Origin: VRUE01 sp963703175
GTDB taxonomy: Bacteria > Actinomycetota > Thermoleophilia > Solirubrobacterales > 70-9
Length of the DNA stretch: 64,000 bases
Reading direction: 5' to 3'
Assembly (NCBI GenBank): GCA_963703175.1
Contig: OY969794.1
Span: 558,001 to 622,000, forward strand
Of this stretch, positions 1 through 10,700 are shown one piece after another (position 1 is the first letter of the stretch; the number at the start of each line of letters is the position of its first letter). Position numbers and translations under genes: made by a program. The notes under the pieces were generated by a model. That model saw only the letters and a list, made by a program, of their open reading frames with translations, was not told the origin of the DNA and ran no database searches.

Positions 1-1
1 G

Positions 2-61
2 CGCCATGCGCTCCTCGCGCGAGGTCTCTCGGTCGCTTTCGCTCACTCGGGCAAAGAGTAG
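2..61 (+). CDS. possible 3' end of an upstream gene (partial)
   Basis: One forward frame is open from the window edge and ends in TAG at 59-61, just ahead of the crotonase gene. Only about 19 codons are visible, with no recognisable motif, so it may be chance. The rest of the first 108 bases holds only the purine-rich leader of the next gene. Confidence 0.15.
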   Translation, partial: RHALLARGLSVAFAHSGKE

Positions 62-108
62 GCTCCTGGCCAGTTGGCCAACCTTCGAACGGAGACGGAG
101 AGAGCGAG

Positions 109-933
109 ATGACCACCGAGACGATCAGCCCGCCTGAGCTGGGCACGCTGCGAATCGAGGTCGACGGCGAGATCGGCACCCTCACCCTCGATCGCCCTGA
201 CAGCTTCAACGCGATGAGCCCAGAGATGATCCTGGACATGGGCACCGCCTTTGCCTGGCTCGCCGACCAGGCGCCATTGCGAGCGCTGATCGTGACCGGC
301 GCCGGCAAAGCCTTCTGCTCCGGCGGTGACATCAACGGTTTCAAAGCCGGAGTCGAAGACGACTCGATCGACCTGCCCGCACAGGTCCGGCGCGGCGCCG
401 AGGCACTGCACACGGCGATCATCGACCTGCGACGTATCCCCTATCCGGTGATCTGCGCGATCAACGGTCCGGCGGCCGGCGCGGGCTTCTCGCTGGCGCT
501 CGCTTGCGACATCCGGATCGTCTCCGAGCATGCTTTTCTAGCCTGCGCCTACGGTCGGATCGGCGCCTCGCCCGACGGCGGCATGACCTACTTCCTACCG
601 CGCGTCGTCGGACCAAGCCGCGCCTTGGAAATTCTTCTAGAGGACCCCAACCTGACTCCGCAGGAGGCGCTCGAAGAGGGCTTGGTCTCCGAGGTCGTGG
701 CGCCAGATGACTTGATGGACAGCGCCCGCGCCAAGGCCGAGAAGCTCGCCGCCAAGGCGCCCCACTACGTAAAGATGGCGAAACGGCTTTGTGGCGTGAG
801 TATCGAGAACAGCATCACCGAGCACTTGCAGCTTGAGCGACACGGGATCGCCGACAGCATGGCCACCGAGGACCTGCGCGAAGGCGCGATCGCATTCTTC
901 AGCGGTGACACGCCCGAGTTCAAGGGACGCTGA
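109..933 (+). CDS. enoyl-CoA hydratase/isomerase (crotonase) family protein
   Basis: This 274-residue protein has the length and layout of a single-domain crotonase, which acts on acyl-CoA thioesters through an oxyanion hole. The first oxyanion-loop motif, CSGGD, is at residues 70-74, and the second loop region NGPAAGAGFS is near 119-128. The usual hydratase glutamate there is replaced by Ser. The next motif, SPDGG (154-158), carries Asp as in PaaG-like isomerases, so an isomerase or hydrolase role is at least as likely as hydration. The ATG follows a GGAGAGAG purine run. The gene stands alone and its substrate cannot be deduced. Confidence 0.9.
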   Translation: MTTETISPPELGTLRIEVDGEIGTLTLDRPDSFNAMSPEMILDMGTAFAWLADQAPLRALIVTGAGKAFCSGGDINGFKAGVEDDSIDLPAQVRRGAEALHTAIIDLRRIPYPVICAINGPAAGAGFSLALACDIRIVSEHAFLACAYGRIGASPDGGMTYFLPRVVGPSRALEILLEDPNLTPQEALEEGLVSEVVAPDDLMDSARAKAEKLAAKAPHYVKMAKRLCGVSIENSITEHLQLERHGIADSMATEDLREGAIAFFSGDTPEFKGR

Positions 934-1018
934 ACCGTGGCGCACCACACGCCGTATCCGAGCTAGAACTGTCTAGAGTCTCTCTGAGCATTCTCCCTCC
1001 CGGAAAGGATCCAGCCCG

Positions 1019-1474
1019 ATGAAGAAACTCGCCGCGCTGTTCGTTCTCGCCCTCGCCTCCGTCGCACTCGTCGCCTGCGGGGGAAGCGACTCGACTACCA
1101 CGAACCCGACCTCGACTGCCGCCGAATCCGCGGGCGGGGCCGCGGCGGAAAACGGCGAAAATAGCGGCGGCGACGAAGCCGGCGGAGGCTCAACGGTCGC
1201 GTTCGAAGCCGACCCCAGCGGCGAACTCGCTTACACCACGACCGAAGCCTCAGCCAAGGCGGGCAAAGTGACGGTCGACTTCAACAACCCCCAGGGCCTG
1301 CCCCACGACGTAGCGATCGAAGACACGGGTGGCAAGACGCTCGGCAAGACGGACCTGATCGCAGAAGAAGAAACCTCGACCACGGTCGATCTGAAACCGG
1401 GCACCTACACCTTCTACTGCTCGGTCCCCGGACACCGCGAAGCAGGTATGGAAGGAACCCTTACTGTCAAGTAA
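1019..1474 (+). CDS. cupredoxin-domain (plastocyanin/azurin-like) lipoprotein
   Basis: The product is 151 residues. It starts with a lipoprotein signal (MKKLAALF..., lipobox ending in Cys20), then a low-complexity Ser/Thr/Gly/Glu linker to about residue 60 and a cupredoxin domain. Type-1 copper ligands are visible as His96 in LPHD, Cys134 in FYCSVPGH, His139 and Met144. This predicts a membrane-anchored extracytoplasmic copper protein in electron transfer. A GGAAAGGA Shine-Dalgarno precedes the ATG. The stop lies 4 nt before the next start, so the pair is probably co-transcribed. The redox partner is unknown. Confidence 0.88.
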   Translation: MKKLAALFVLALASVALVACGGSDSTTTNPTSTAAESAGGAAAENGENSGGDEAGGGSTVAFEADPSGELAYTTTEASAKAGKVTVDFNNPQGLPHDVAIEDTGGKTLGKTDLIAEEETSTTVDLKPGTYTFYCSVPGHREAGMEGTLTVK

Positions 1475-1478
1475 CCGG

Positions 1479-2696
1479 GTGCGGTCGATCCTCAACCGCC
1501 GCCTATTCTGGGTCGCGGTTGGGGTTTGGCTCGTTACGCGTGGCTTTGTCGTTGCCGAGGTCGGTTTTTGGGGCGATCTACATCTTCAGGACGTCAATAA
1601 CTACGACGTCTGGTCGCACTACCTGACCACGCAGCGCGCGATTCCCGATGGGGAATCGTGGCAGTACCCACCCGGCGCGGCGTTCTTGATGCTCCTGCCG
1701 CGGCTGGGGCCGGGGACCTATGGCGAGTCGTTCGTCGGCCTGATGCTGCTCTTTGATCTGGCCGGTCTCGCACTGCTGGCCTCCCTGGGGCGCCGCGCGG
1801 GCAACTACACCGGTGTGTGGGTCTGGCTGCTTGGTATGCCGCTACTCGGCACCTTCGCGGTGCTGCGCTTCGATCTGGTTCCCGCGGTGCTCGGCATCGC
1901 GGCGCTTGTCGTCATTCACCGCCGCCCCAACTGGTTCGGCGCACTGGCGGGACTGGGAGCGGCGATCAAGATCTGGCCGATAGTTCTGCTTTTTGGCGAG
2001 TGGGACAAGCGGCGACTCGTCCACGCCGCGGCTGCGGCCCTCGCTGTCGTCGGACTCATATTCCTGATCTCGGCGATCGCCTTCGGCGATCCCGCCTCGT
2101 TCCTGGGCGAGCAAAGCGGGCGAGGGCTCCAGGAGGAAGCGGTCGCCTCCATACCGTGGCACCTGGAAGCGATCGTCACGGGTAATGCTCCGCACCGTGC
2201 GATCCGCTTTGGCGCCTGGGAGATCGCCACTGACAACGCCGACACGGTGGCCGGCCTGTTCAAATGGCTCAACCTCATCGTGCTCGCGGCCGCGGCGACG
2301 TGGTGGTGGTTCCGCGCAAAGGCCATACGCGCTGGCCAAACTCACCTGGGCGACGCGGCGGTGAGCAGGGACTTCGTCTTCACCATCGTCCTGCTCCTAG
2401 TGGTCACGAGTCGAGTGCTCAGCCCTCAGTTCATTGTCTGGCTACTCGGCCTGTCAGCGATAGTCCTGACCGCCGGAACCACACGGCTAGCACGCCCCGC
2501 CTGGCTGGTGCTCGGAGCGACCGTCCTCACCACGGCCCTTTTCAAGTCCTCCGAGCTCATCGTGCTCCGAGACGCAGCCCTTCTCGTTGCCACGGTGGAC
2601 GCATCGTGGGCAATGGTCACCGCGCTGCGGAAGCCGGCGACGCCCACAGCAACTGCTGCCTCCGAGCCCTTCACCCTTGCATCGAGCATGAAGTGA
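1479..2696 (+). CDS. polytopic membrane protein, probable GT87-like (DUF2029) mannosyltransferase
   Basis: The 405-residue product has about ten hydrophobic segments. An early extracytoplasmic loop contains acidic residues and a YPPGAAFLMLLPRLGP segment, followed by FDLVPAVLG and a lysine-containing IKIWPIVLL segment. This is the pattern of GT-C fold, polyprenyl-phosphate-dependent mannosyltransferases of the GT87/DUF2029 group. The GTG start lies 4 nt after the cupredoxin stop. Assignment is by topology and motif look, so donor and acceptor are unknown. Confidence 0.65.
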   Translation: MRSILNRRLFWVAVGVWLVTRGFVVAEVGFWGDLHLQDVNNYDVWSHYLTTQRAIPDGESWQYPPGAAFLMLLPRLGPGTYGESFVGLMLLFDLAGLALLASLGRRAGNYTGVWVWLLGMPLLGTFAVLRFDLVPAVLGIAALVVIHRRPNWFGALAGLGAAIKIWPIVLLFGEWDKRRLVHAAAAALAVVGLIFLISAIAFGDPASFLGEQSGRGLQEEAVASIPWHLEAIVTGNAPHRAIRFGAWEIATDNADTVAGLFKWLNLIVLAAAATWWWFRAKAIRAGQTHLGDAAVSRDFVFTIVLLLVVTSRVLSPQFIVWLLGLSAIVLTAGTTRLARPAWLVLGATVLTTALFKSSELIVLRDAALLVATVDASWAMVTALRKPATPTATAASEPFTLASSMK

Positions 2697-2846
2697 ATCG
2701 TTTTCAAGCACGACCGCGACGCCTACACCCAGGCAAGACCTCCTTCATCGACGAAGTCCTCTCAACAATCCGCTGACAGGCTTCGCTATCAGATCGAGCC
2801 AAACGAGGGCAGAAAGCCGCGGGCACGGGCAGACAATCAGTCCGCG

Positions 2847-3031
2847 GGCGCCATCACGCGGGTGACGCTGTCACCGACGAAGCACAGCTTCTCGTTGCCC
2901 TCGACCTCGAGGATAAAGCGGGTTACTACCTCCCACCAACCGCCGCCCTTCTCGTCGATCGAGACGACCTTGGCCTTGCCGCGGAGCTTGGAATCGACGG
3001 GCACTGGGGCCGGGAAGCGGATCTTGTTGGC
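2847..3031 (-). pseudogene. truncated copy of the MaoC-hydratase gene
   Basis: This stretch matches the 3' part of the intact MaoC-type gene at 12822-13295 at nucleotide and protein level (NKIRFPAPVPVDSK to FVGDSVTRVMAPA) and shares its C-terminus. Homology stops abruptly at the GCGGATCTTGTT junction. The sequence beyond it does not continue the gene, and the hot-dog active-site half is missing. A 100-codon frame (2837-3139) can be read through it but begins in unrelated sequence. It is a duplicated, decayed 3' fragment. Confidence 0.8.
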
Positions 3032-3283
3032 CTCACAGCAATTGTTCGAGCCGATTGCAATCTGAACTGATCGTCGCCACGACATGCGCGGCGTATGCAG
3101 GTCTTCCACCCAACCATCCATCCTGAGGGACAACCCCATCGGCTGGCCCCAGGAAAGGGCTCACCGGCGGACCGACTAACCCATGCTCAGAAACCGGAGG
3201 GTCCAAAAATCCAGATGCCGGCCTGCTGCTGAGATAGTGGCGATCACGTTAACCGCGCTTCTGTCTTTCAATGGCGACAGAAG

Positions 3284-3664
3284 ATGCGCCTGCGGACTAT
3301 CAGCACCTCTCTGCTACTCATAATCATCGGAGCAGCAGCAGGAACGGTGGGCGGTGACGCGGCTGCAAGCGCGACGCTTTCAGGGCTCGGAGGCTCGACG
3401 TTCAAGCCGCAGATGAAGCGGTCTCGTTGTCGGGAAATGCCACGCGTCAAACCTCGGCTCGAGCATTTGCGGCGGCCGCCACAGACAATCGATCGCAGCG
3501 ACCATCTACTGGGCGTGATCAAGACGAATTGCGGGCGCTTCAAGATCAAGCTCAACGCTCAAAGATCCCCGGTGATCGTGAATTCATTCGCCTATTTGGC
3601 CCGCTCTGGCTTCTATGACGGCTTGTCGTTCGATCGCGTCGTATCGAAGATGCCAAAGACGTAG
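3284..3664 (+). pseudogene. truncated cyclophilin-type peptidyl-prolyl isomerase fragment
   Basis: The 126-codon frame has a hydrophobic N-terminus that could be an export signal. Residues near 78-120 then match the start of a cyclophilin domain (GVIKTNCGRFKIKL, SFAYLARSGFYDGLSFDRVV). The frame ends three residues after a Ser-Lys-Met that replaces the usual continuation. The FxxQGGDP-type catalytic core is absent, so the fragment cannot be an active isomerase. It lies in a zone of other gene fragments. Confidence 0.6.
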
Positions 3665-3866
3665 CTAGTTGCCCATCAGCATGAGCCCAAATGCAGCCAC
3701 GGCTCCACGCTCGGACTCAGGAACACCGCAAACACGGTGGACTCCGAACTTCCTGACGACAACCTCAACCGTTCGCCCGGCCCGGAGCAGGATATTTCGC
3801 GTCCGCGACCGGCTGAGATCAAAGACAGAAAGGCCTGACTTCATTCGACACAACCCTACCCTCGTC

Positions 3867-4410
3867 TTAGAAGGTGATGATGTGCCTAATGCACAGTTCT
3901 CCTTCAAACGTAGCGACGAAGTACCGAAAGTTTGGAATGCTCTGGTCCTGCCCTACCTTGAAGCCGGATGCCTTGGTCCGATAAGCCTTTCTCTTTCCGG
4001 TAGAGAGAACAAGCGTGACCTTGCGAGCAACCGGGCGAGCCTCGAATCGTCCAGGCAGGCGACTCGGAGCTACCAGCGTAATGAAAGACTTCCGTGCCTT
4101 CCAGGCCTCCCCCCACTTACACTCTCCGCCGCTGGCGGCCGACGGAATCGAGCTGGAAGGTATTGGTGATGGCACCCGAGGACTGGGTGGCGACCATTTC
4201 ATTGTTGAAATAGCTGGTCGTCAAGGCACCGCTGCCCCGGCGTAATCGCGGGAAGGCTGGTGGTTCGCCCGAAGCTGTCGTAGGTGAGGGCGGTGTTCAG
4301 TAGACGATCAGCCGCGTCGTAGCTGTAGCTCCACGTCGGCTGGCCGACGTGGGTATCGCAGGCTCCGGCTATGCCAGGCGAACGCGTTACGAGGGCCGCC
4401 CTGTAAGTTC
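3867..4410 (-). pseudogene. decayed RHS/YD-repeat gene fragment
   Basis: On the minus strand this region aligns with the RHS core of the large gene next door: about 4045-4410 corresponds to about 5595-5990. Shared stretches include GGGLEG-EVFHYAG and SPAWT-RGS, plus the sequence encoding SYSYEADSNRTALVT. The reading frame is broken by small indels. After the SPAWT-RGS position the similarity ends and an unrelated tail follows (111-codon frame 3867-4202, ending LCIRHIITF). The hallmark RHS boundary motif is missing, so this is a decayed duplicate rather than a clean orphan toxin cassette. Confidence 0.7.
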
Positions 4411-4448
4411 ACGCGCGACAGGGCCGTCAGTCCTCTCAAAGCCCCCGG

Positions 4449-4664
4449 CTACGCGCTCGCCTCTGATAACTGCTTCTTACACCCTTCCGCCACTGCCACC
4501 ATGCTGGCCTGCGGAAGTCGCCTGCTAAGTCGCGCCACGATCGCATCAAGCGATGGATCGACGCCTGGATCGGCGGCTAGCGTCGGAATTGATCGGCCTC
4601 TACACACATCTTCGGCCCACTCGCGCATTGCTGCGGCATTGCTTGAATCGATGGTTTCGAGCAC
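4449..4664 (-). CDS. small hypothetical protein (71 aa)
   Basis: A GTG-initiated 71-codon frame encodes a soluble, Ala- and Ser-rich, mostly helical-looking protein with a DAIVARLSRRLPQAS segment. I do not recognise a family. It lies just downstream of the large RHS gene and its small overlapping frame, on the same strand, where polymorphic-toxin loci often carry immunity genes. That role is only positional inference, and the frame could be a chance ORF. Confidence 0.35.
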   Translation of the reverse strand: MLETIDSSNAAAMREWAEDVCRGRSIPTLAADPGVDPSLDAIVARLSRRLPQASMVAVAEGCKKQLSEASA

Positions 4665-4678
4665 GTAACGGTGTTTGG

Positions 4679-4792
4679 TTAACGACTCAGTCCTGTCTTC
4701 GGCGGTGCTCCAACTACTGTAGCTAGGCGGGCCAACACAACAAGGATGGCGAGTCCGCCTCCCAATGTGAGTCTTCGCCGAAGCTCACGCAT
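4679..4792 (-). CDS. 37-aa single-span membrane peptide overlapping the RHS stop codon
   Basis: The ATG (4790-4792) overlaps the TGA of the large RHS gene as TGATG, the usual arrangement for translational coupling. The frame encodes a basic start (MRELRRR), one hydrophobic helix (LTLGGGLAILVVLARLATVV) and a short tail. Size and position would fit a small accessory or immunity peptide, but nothing in the sequence proves expression. Confidence 0.4.
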   Translation of the reverse strand: MRELRRRLTLGGGLAILVVLARLATVVGAPPKTGLSR

Positions 4793-7700
4793 CAGTCGCA
4801 GTAGTCCGTCAAACGAAAGTTGAAATCTACTTCGACGCGTTCGCTTCGAGTATTTCCCGATCGCGTGGTCCAGCTTACGGTGAAATACCCTGTAATTCGT
4901 CCTGGCCACGACGTCTCACAAGGTGGTCTCGCCTCGACAACAACGTCAACCGTTGACGTGCATGAGAATTTCGGGCCTCCGTTTCCGCACTCGGTGAGCT
5001 GCCCACGGCCGCCTTGAATTGCAATCGGCTTGAGGGGAGGGGGACCAAAGACGTGCCCATCTAGAGCAACAGCCTTGGCACGAACATTCTTTGCTGCCCT
5101 GGAGCAATGCGCTACTGCGTGCAAGCGAAGCCGGTGGACCCCGACGCTGTTGGGCTTAGACTTGATCTGCTGACCCCAGGAATCAATTCGGCAAGCGGAT
5201 TCGCCTGTCAGGTCAAGACCGTTGACCGGATCGGCGTTCGCATAGTCGTAGGCATTCGCCGAACCGCCAACCACCGGATCGGTCGAGATAAATCGTCCGA
5301 TTGCCGGCACGTAGCCTCTCGCTCCCATCTGGATCACACCCGAAGGCAGTTCGGTGCGCCGTTGCTTGCCGCCCAGCCAGCCGTAACGCCCTGCCGAGCC
5401 CGACTTCAGGTTGCCGAACTCGTCGTAGCGGAAGGTCGCCGTTGGTTCCTGAGGTATCTGGCTGAGGCTGGTGGTGGCGACCACGTTGCCATGCAGGTCG
5501 GTGAGTTGCAGGACGGCTTCTTTGCCGCTTTCCTGGGTCGCTGCCAGTTCGCCGCCGATGCCGGCGATGTTGCGGGTCCAGGTACTGCCGCGCTGCGTCC
5601 AGGCGGGCGAGTCCGAGGGGCCGGCGTAGTGGAAGATTTCTGCCCCTTCCAGGCCGCCGCCCGTCTGGGTGCGCTGGCGCTGGCGCAGGGCGGCATCGAG
5701 CTGGAAGGTGTTGGTGATCGCGCCCTGGGTCTGGCTGGCGACCATGTCGTTGGAGAAGTAGCTGTTCGTGAGCGTGGAGCCGCCGGCGTAGGAGCCCGCC
5801 AGGCTGGTGATGCGGCCGAAGTTGTCGTAGGTGATGCCCGAGCCGATCAGGCGATCGCCGGAGTCGTAGCTGTAGGACTGTTTGGTGCCCGTCGAGTTCG
5901 GTTCGCAGGCGCCGCCGGCTCCGGGGGCGTGGGTGACGAGCGCGGTGCGGTTGGAGTCGGCTTCGTAGCTGTAGGAGCGAGTGGTGCAGGAGCCGGCGGT
6001 GGGGGTTTCCTCGGCTTGGGTGAGGCGGCCGGCCTTGTCGTAGGCGTATTGCATGGTGGCGAGGGTGCCCGTTTCCTTGACGATCTTGCCCAGGCCTGAG
6101 CGTTCCTGTTCGAAGTTGAGCCAGGTGCAGTTGCTGACGCAATTCGTGGTCTTCTGGTAGCGCAGCTTGACCGGCGAGCCCGTGGCGTCGTAGGTCGTTT
6201 CCTCCGTCAGGCCGTTGGGCAGTCCCTCGGCGACCATGGTGCCGTCGGCGTTGTAGGTGGCGGTAAAGGCGCCGGCTGCGGAGTCGGTAAGTTTGGTGAG
6301 GGCACCAGAGACTTCGTCGTAGCTGAATTCCTGGCTGCCCTTGCCGTCTGAGACGGTCTTCGGATGACCGAGAAGGTCGTAGGTGGTCGTCGCGACGTTG
6401 CCGTCGGCGTCTTCGTAGAGGGTTGGACGGCCGAGCAGGTCGTACTGGGTCGTCACCGCCTGGGAGTCAAAGCCGGTGCAGTTTTCCGGCGCTTCGCAGA
6501 CGAAGCGCTGTGTCGCTGGGGCTCCGGTGCTCGAGCTATAGAGCATTTCGACCGTGGGGATCGAGGTGCCGTCGCCGCTGACCTTGCGTTTGATGGGGCG
6601 GCCCGCGGCGTCGTAGGTCATCGTTGTCGTTCGCTTTTTAGCCGCTTCTTCTGAGCCTCCGGGACTTTCGATGACTTCGGTCGGCTCGTCCAGGGAGGAG
6701 TAGGCGGTAACGCGTTTAACCAGCAGCTGGGGGTTGCTTTCGGCGGGGCTTGCCTGCGCAGCCGGGAGCATCTTGCAGGGCAGGGTGGCCCAGGCGGGCT
6801 TGTTCCGGCAGGCGCTTTCAGGCGACTGTTCCTGGGCCGAATAGTAGATCGTCTTAGTCGTGTGGGCATCGCCGCCGCTCGGATTCGCCGGCAGGCGCAT
6901 TTCGAGCGGCAATCCTGTCGATTCTTCATACACGGTTACCGTGCGCAGGTTGAGACCGCTCGGGTCGACAATCGTTTCGGTTGGCTTTCGCAGCGTCCAG
7001 TTGTAGTGGGTTTCGGTGACGCGCGGTTCAACATCTTCTTTGCCGGGGATCGCGACCGCGGCCGTTTCCTTGGTCGGCAGGCGGGGCGCTGATTCGCCTT
7101 CTTTGGGAGCTGGCGCCCCTTCGTCGTATTTGATTGTGGTGTGAGTGCGAGCTTCGACCGTTTCGCCCGATTCAAGGCGCACTTTGTGCAGAGGCCCCCA
7201 GGATTCGAGCATCTCGGTGCCGTCGGCCGAGTAGGTCGAATGGCTATCCAGTTCGTGAGAGCGGGTCACCGGGTTTTCGGCGGCGAGGGCCAAGAGCCTG
7301 TTTTGGGCGCTCAGAGAGCGCATCACGTTGCCCTTGGTGTCGGTTTCGGTCGTCGTGATCGAAGGTCCGCCTGCGCCGGGGATTTCCGGCGATGCAGTGT
7401 TGACGAGATACCCCGACGGGTCCATGTAGTCGACGGTTGCTTTGGCGTAGTCGCTTGGGGGTTCTTTCGAAGGCACCTCGGTCGGCGGAAAGATCGCGGT
7501 CGCATCGACCGGATAGTCGCTTTGGCCCCAGCCGGCGACCGCGCTGGCGCTCATGTTGTAGGGAGCCCCTTCGCCACTGATCGGGACCCCGTAGACGATC
7601 GTGGTCGTCGCAGTCGAAGGGCTTTCAAGCAGACTGGCTCTGCTGACGCTCTTCAAGCGCACGTTGTAAGTCCCTTTGGGATAGTAGGCAAAGGTCCACG

Positions 7701-10700
7701 GTTTTTGCCCAGGGGGCGTAATCGAATAGAGCTTGGTTTCCGAGAAATTGCTGTAGGTTTCCTTGAGCGCGGGTGAGATCCTCGGATCCCACTCTTCGGT
7801 AAGCCACCCGGCTCCGTTGTAGTTGTATTCGGCGACGACCTGGGATTTTTCGGCAGTCGCGTTGTAATAGGTGATCGAGGCGAGCCGTTGTTCGGAGCCC
7901 CATTCGGATTTGGCCAGGTATTTGAATGTGAGTGATCGGCAGCCTTTCGTCGTCGTCGCTCCCGCCACCGTGCATTCAACCCCTGGTGGGGCCGGCGCGA
8001 TCATCTCGGTGAGGCGCCGGTTGCTTCCGGCGTATTCGTAGACCATCCGCGCTGATTTCGAGGTCGCCGGCCAGGAGACCGATTCGGGGCGATATTCGCT
8101 CAGCACCCCGCTGGCGTTCTGGGTAAAGACCGTTTCGACGCCTTGGGGGTTTCTGAGGGCGAACTTGCCCGCTTCCGACGTCAGCACGTATTCCTTGGCG
8201 TATTCCGGCGCGATGTATTTTTCGCCGCTCTTTTCGAACGAGATTGCCGCGCCTTCGTTGGTGATGACTTCAACCCAATTCGCTTCTGGCAGCGCCGGTT
8301 CGATCAGACATTCTTCTTTCGTTCCGCCTTCCGCCAGGCATTCGGGATCGTATTGCGCTTCGACCGCATTTTCATGCCGTTCGACGAGGCTTGTCCAAGC
8401 TTCACCTTCACCAGCTTCTTCGACAGGCACCGACGGTTGCCACAGCCCTCCCAGTACTTTGGTGCCCAGTCCGATGTATGTCGATTCCATCGTGCGGGAG
8501 AATTCGAGTGTGGCTTCCGTGCCCGGAACCGGAATCGAGACGTCGGTTCTGCTGACCGAATACTCACCGGTTAGCAAGTCGACGTTCAGTGGCCCAACTT
8601 GTGTGAAGGCGTCGCGTGAGCTTCCGTAGTGTTCGGTGAATTCCGTGGTGACCGGCGCGCTCACGCCAGCAGCGTGTTGGCCTCCATCGAAGAGCGCCCT
8701 GAACTTGAGGCCCTCAATCGCTATTTCATTGCCTTTGGTGATTTCAGGATCATCGGCGGCGTTGAAATAAACTTGTCCGCTTTCCCCGGGATTTGCGCTG
8801 ACTTTCAGTGGCCAGCTCACTTCGCTTCCGGCGGCATCGGTCACATATGTGGTCGGAATGGTTTTGAAGTCGCTCCAATCCCGCCGTTTGACCTGGAACG
8901 TCACACCGGTGACACCGCCGCCTTCAGGCGCATTGCCCCAGGCTGCCTTGAGCGTGAAGTAGGCCGCTGTCTTTTCGCCTTCGGTCGGCATCACCATCTT
9001 GCTGGTTTCGGGCGAGAGCGGGTAATAGCCCAGGTTGAAGACCCATTTTGCTGGGGTTTCGTCGGTGTAACCTTCAGGACTGGTTGCAGTGACAAGGAAG
9101 GTGTGCCAGCCGGGTCCGAGATTTTCGGGCAGCGAGTACGGCGAGGTACAAGACGTGGTGGGCGTTTCGATGTCGAGACCACATTTGAAAGTCGATCCAG
9201 GCTTACTCGAGATGAATTCGATTGGAGGACGTTTTCCTTCGGTGTAGCTTGGCATGGCCGAGGTGATTGTCGTCTCAGGGTTGGGTGTGGTGGTCAGAGT
9301 TTTATCCCCACCGGCAGTGGCGCCCGCCGCGTTGCTGGCCACGACGCGGTAGTGGTAAGTGGTACCGGTCAGCAGGCCGGCGATTGCTTCGGTTACTTCT
9401 TTGTTGCTTTCGCCCGATCCGGCGCTTTTTGCAGGCACCGGTACGAGGGTGCTGTAGGACGTAGTCGTGCCATATTCGAACTGGTAGGTGGTTTCGAGTC
9501 CGCGCGGATTGATGCTTGCGTTCAGGCTCGCCGAGGTCCCTTTCACGTTTGAGGCTGTGTTGGTGCTCACGATCGGCCGCTTCGGTGAGTGCTGCTCTAT
9601 ACGGTTATTGGCCGTGTCGGCGACCGAGATTTGATAGCTCGAATCCACCGCAATCCCCATTGGCTCGCTGAACTGGCCACCGTTCCCGCCGGGTGAGCCA
9701 GATTGGCCTAGGTACGTACCGGTCTTGCTGAAGCGTTGTATGCGATCGTTGCCAGTGTCGGCAACCCAGACGCCTCCTTCCGGGTCGGTGGCAATGCCCC
9801 GGGGCCATTCGAACTGGCCATTGCCGGTGCCTTTGCTGCCGAACTTGCGGATGAATTCCCCGGCTTTGCTGAACTCTTGGACGCGGGTATTGCCCGTATC
9901 GATCACCCAGACGTTGCCTTCTGGGTCTACGGCGATGCCTTTTGGTTCTTTCAGCTGGCCGTTTTCGCTCCCTTTGCTGCCAAATTTGCGGATGAATTCC
10001 CCGGCTTTGCTGAACTCTTGGACGCGGGCGCCGGTGGCCTCGACAACCCAGACGTTGCCTTCGGAATCGATCGCGATGCCGGTGGGAGATTCAAACTGGC
10101 CATTTTCTTTGCCCAGAGCCCCGAACTGGCGGATGAATTCGCCAGTGGAGGTGAACTCTTGAATGCGGTGATTCGCGGAGTCGGCAACCCAGACGTGGCC
10201 TTCGGAATCGACGGCAACGTCCTGGGGGCCCAAGAACTCGCCGCTGGCGGTGCCGTGAGCCCCGAACTGGCGGATGAATTCGCCAGTTGATGAGCTGAAC
10301 TCTTGGATGCGGTCGTGCGAGGTGTCGGCGACCCAGACGTGGCCTTCTTGGTCGCTTGCCACGCCACGGGGCCATGAGAGCTGGCCCGGTGCTTCTCCCC
10401 CAAGCTGGCGGACGTATTCGCCGGCGGTGATCTCCTGCACCCTGTTATTGCCGGTGTCGGCGACCCAGAGGTTTCCGCTGGTATCGATGGCCAGGCCCTT
10501 GGGTTCGACGAACTGACCCCCGTTAGCTCCAGGGATACCAAATTGACTGACGTAGGTACCCGTTGAATTGAACTTCTGTAGGCGGTCGTTGCCCGTGTCG
10601 GTGACCCAGGCGTTGCCTTCGGAGTCGGTGACGATGCCGGAGGGCGATTTGAATTGGCCATTCCCCGTGCCTTCGCTGCCGAATTTGCGAATGAACGCGC

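Noticed and set aside
43..531. 162-codon antisense frame over the crotonase gene
   Set aside because: It is a shadow of a well-supported gene with no motif of its own.
940..953. Fifth copy of the GCGCACCAC promoter motif before the cupredoxin gene
   Set aside because: The core is present but lies 79 nt from the start, without the T-run or the -10-like hexamer at the right distance.
3867..4202. Clean orphan RHS-tip toxin cassette
   Set aside because: The RHS similarity stops before the conserved boundary motif that precedes variable tips, and the frame is broken, so decay is more likely than a functional cassette.
5107..6142. Long frames on both strands inside the RHS gene
   Set aside because: They lack domains and mirror the codon periodicity of the RHS frame.
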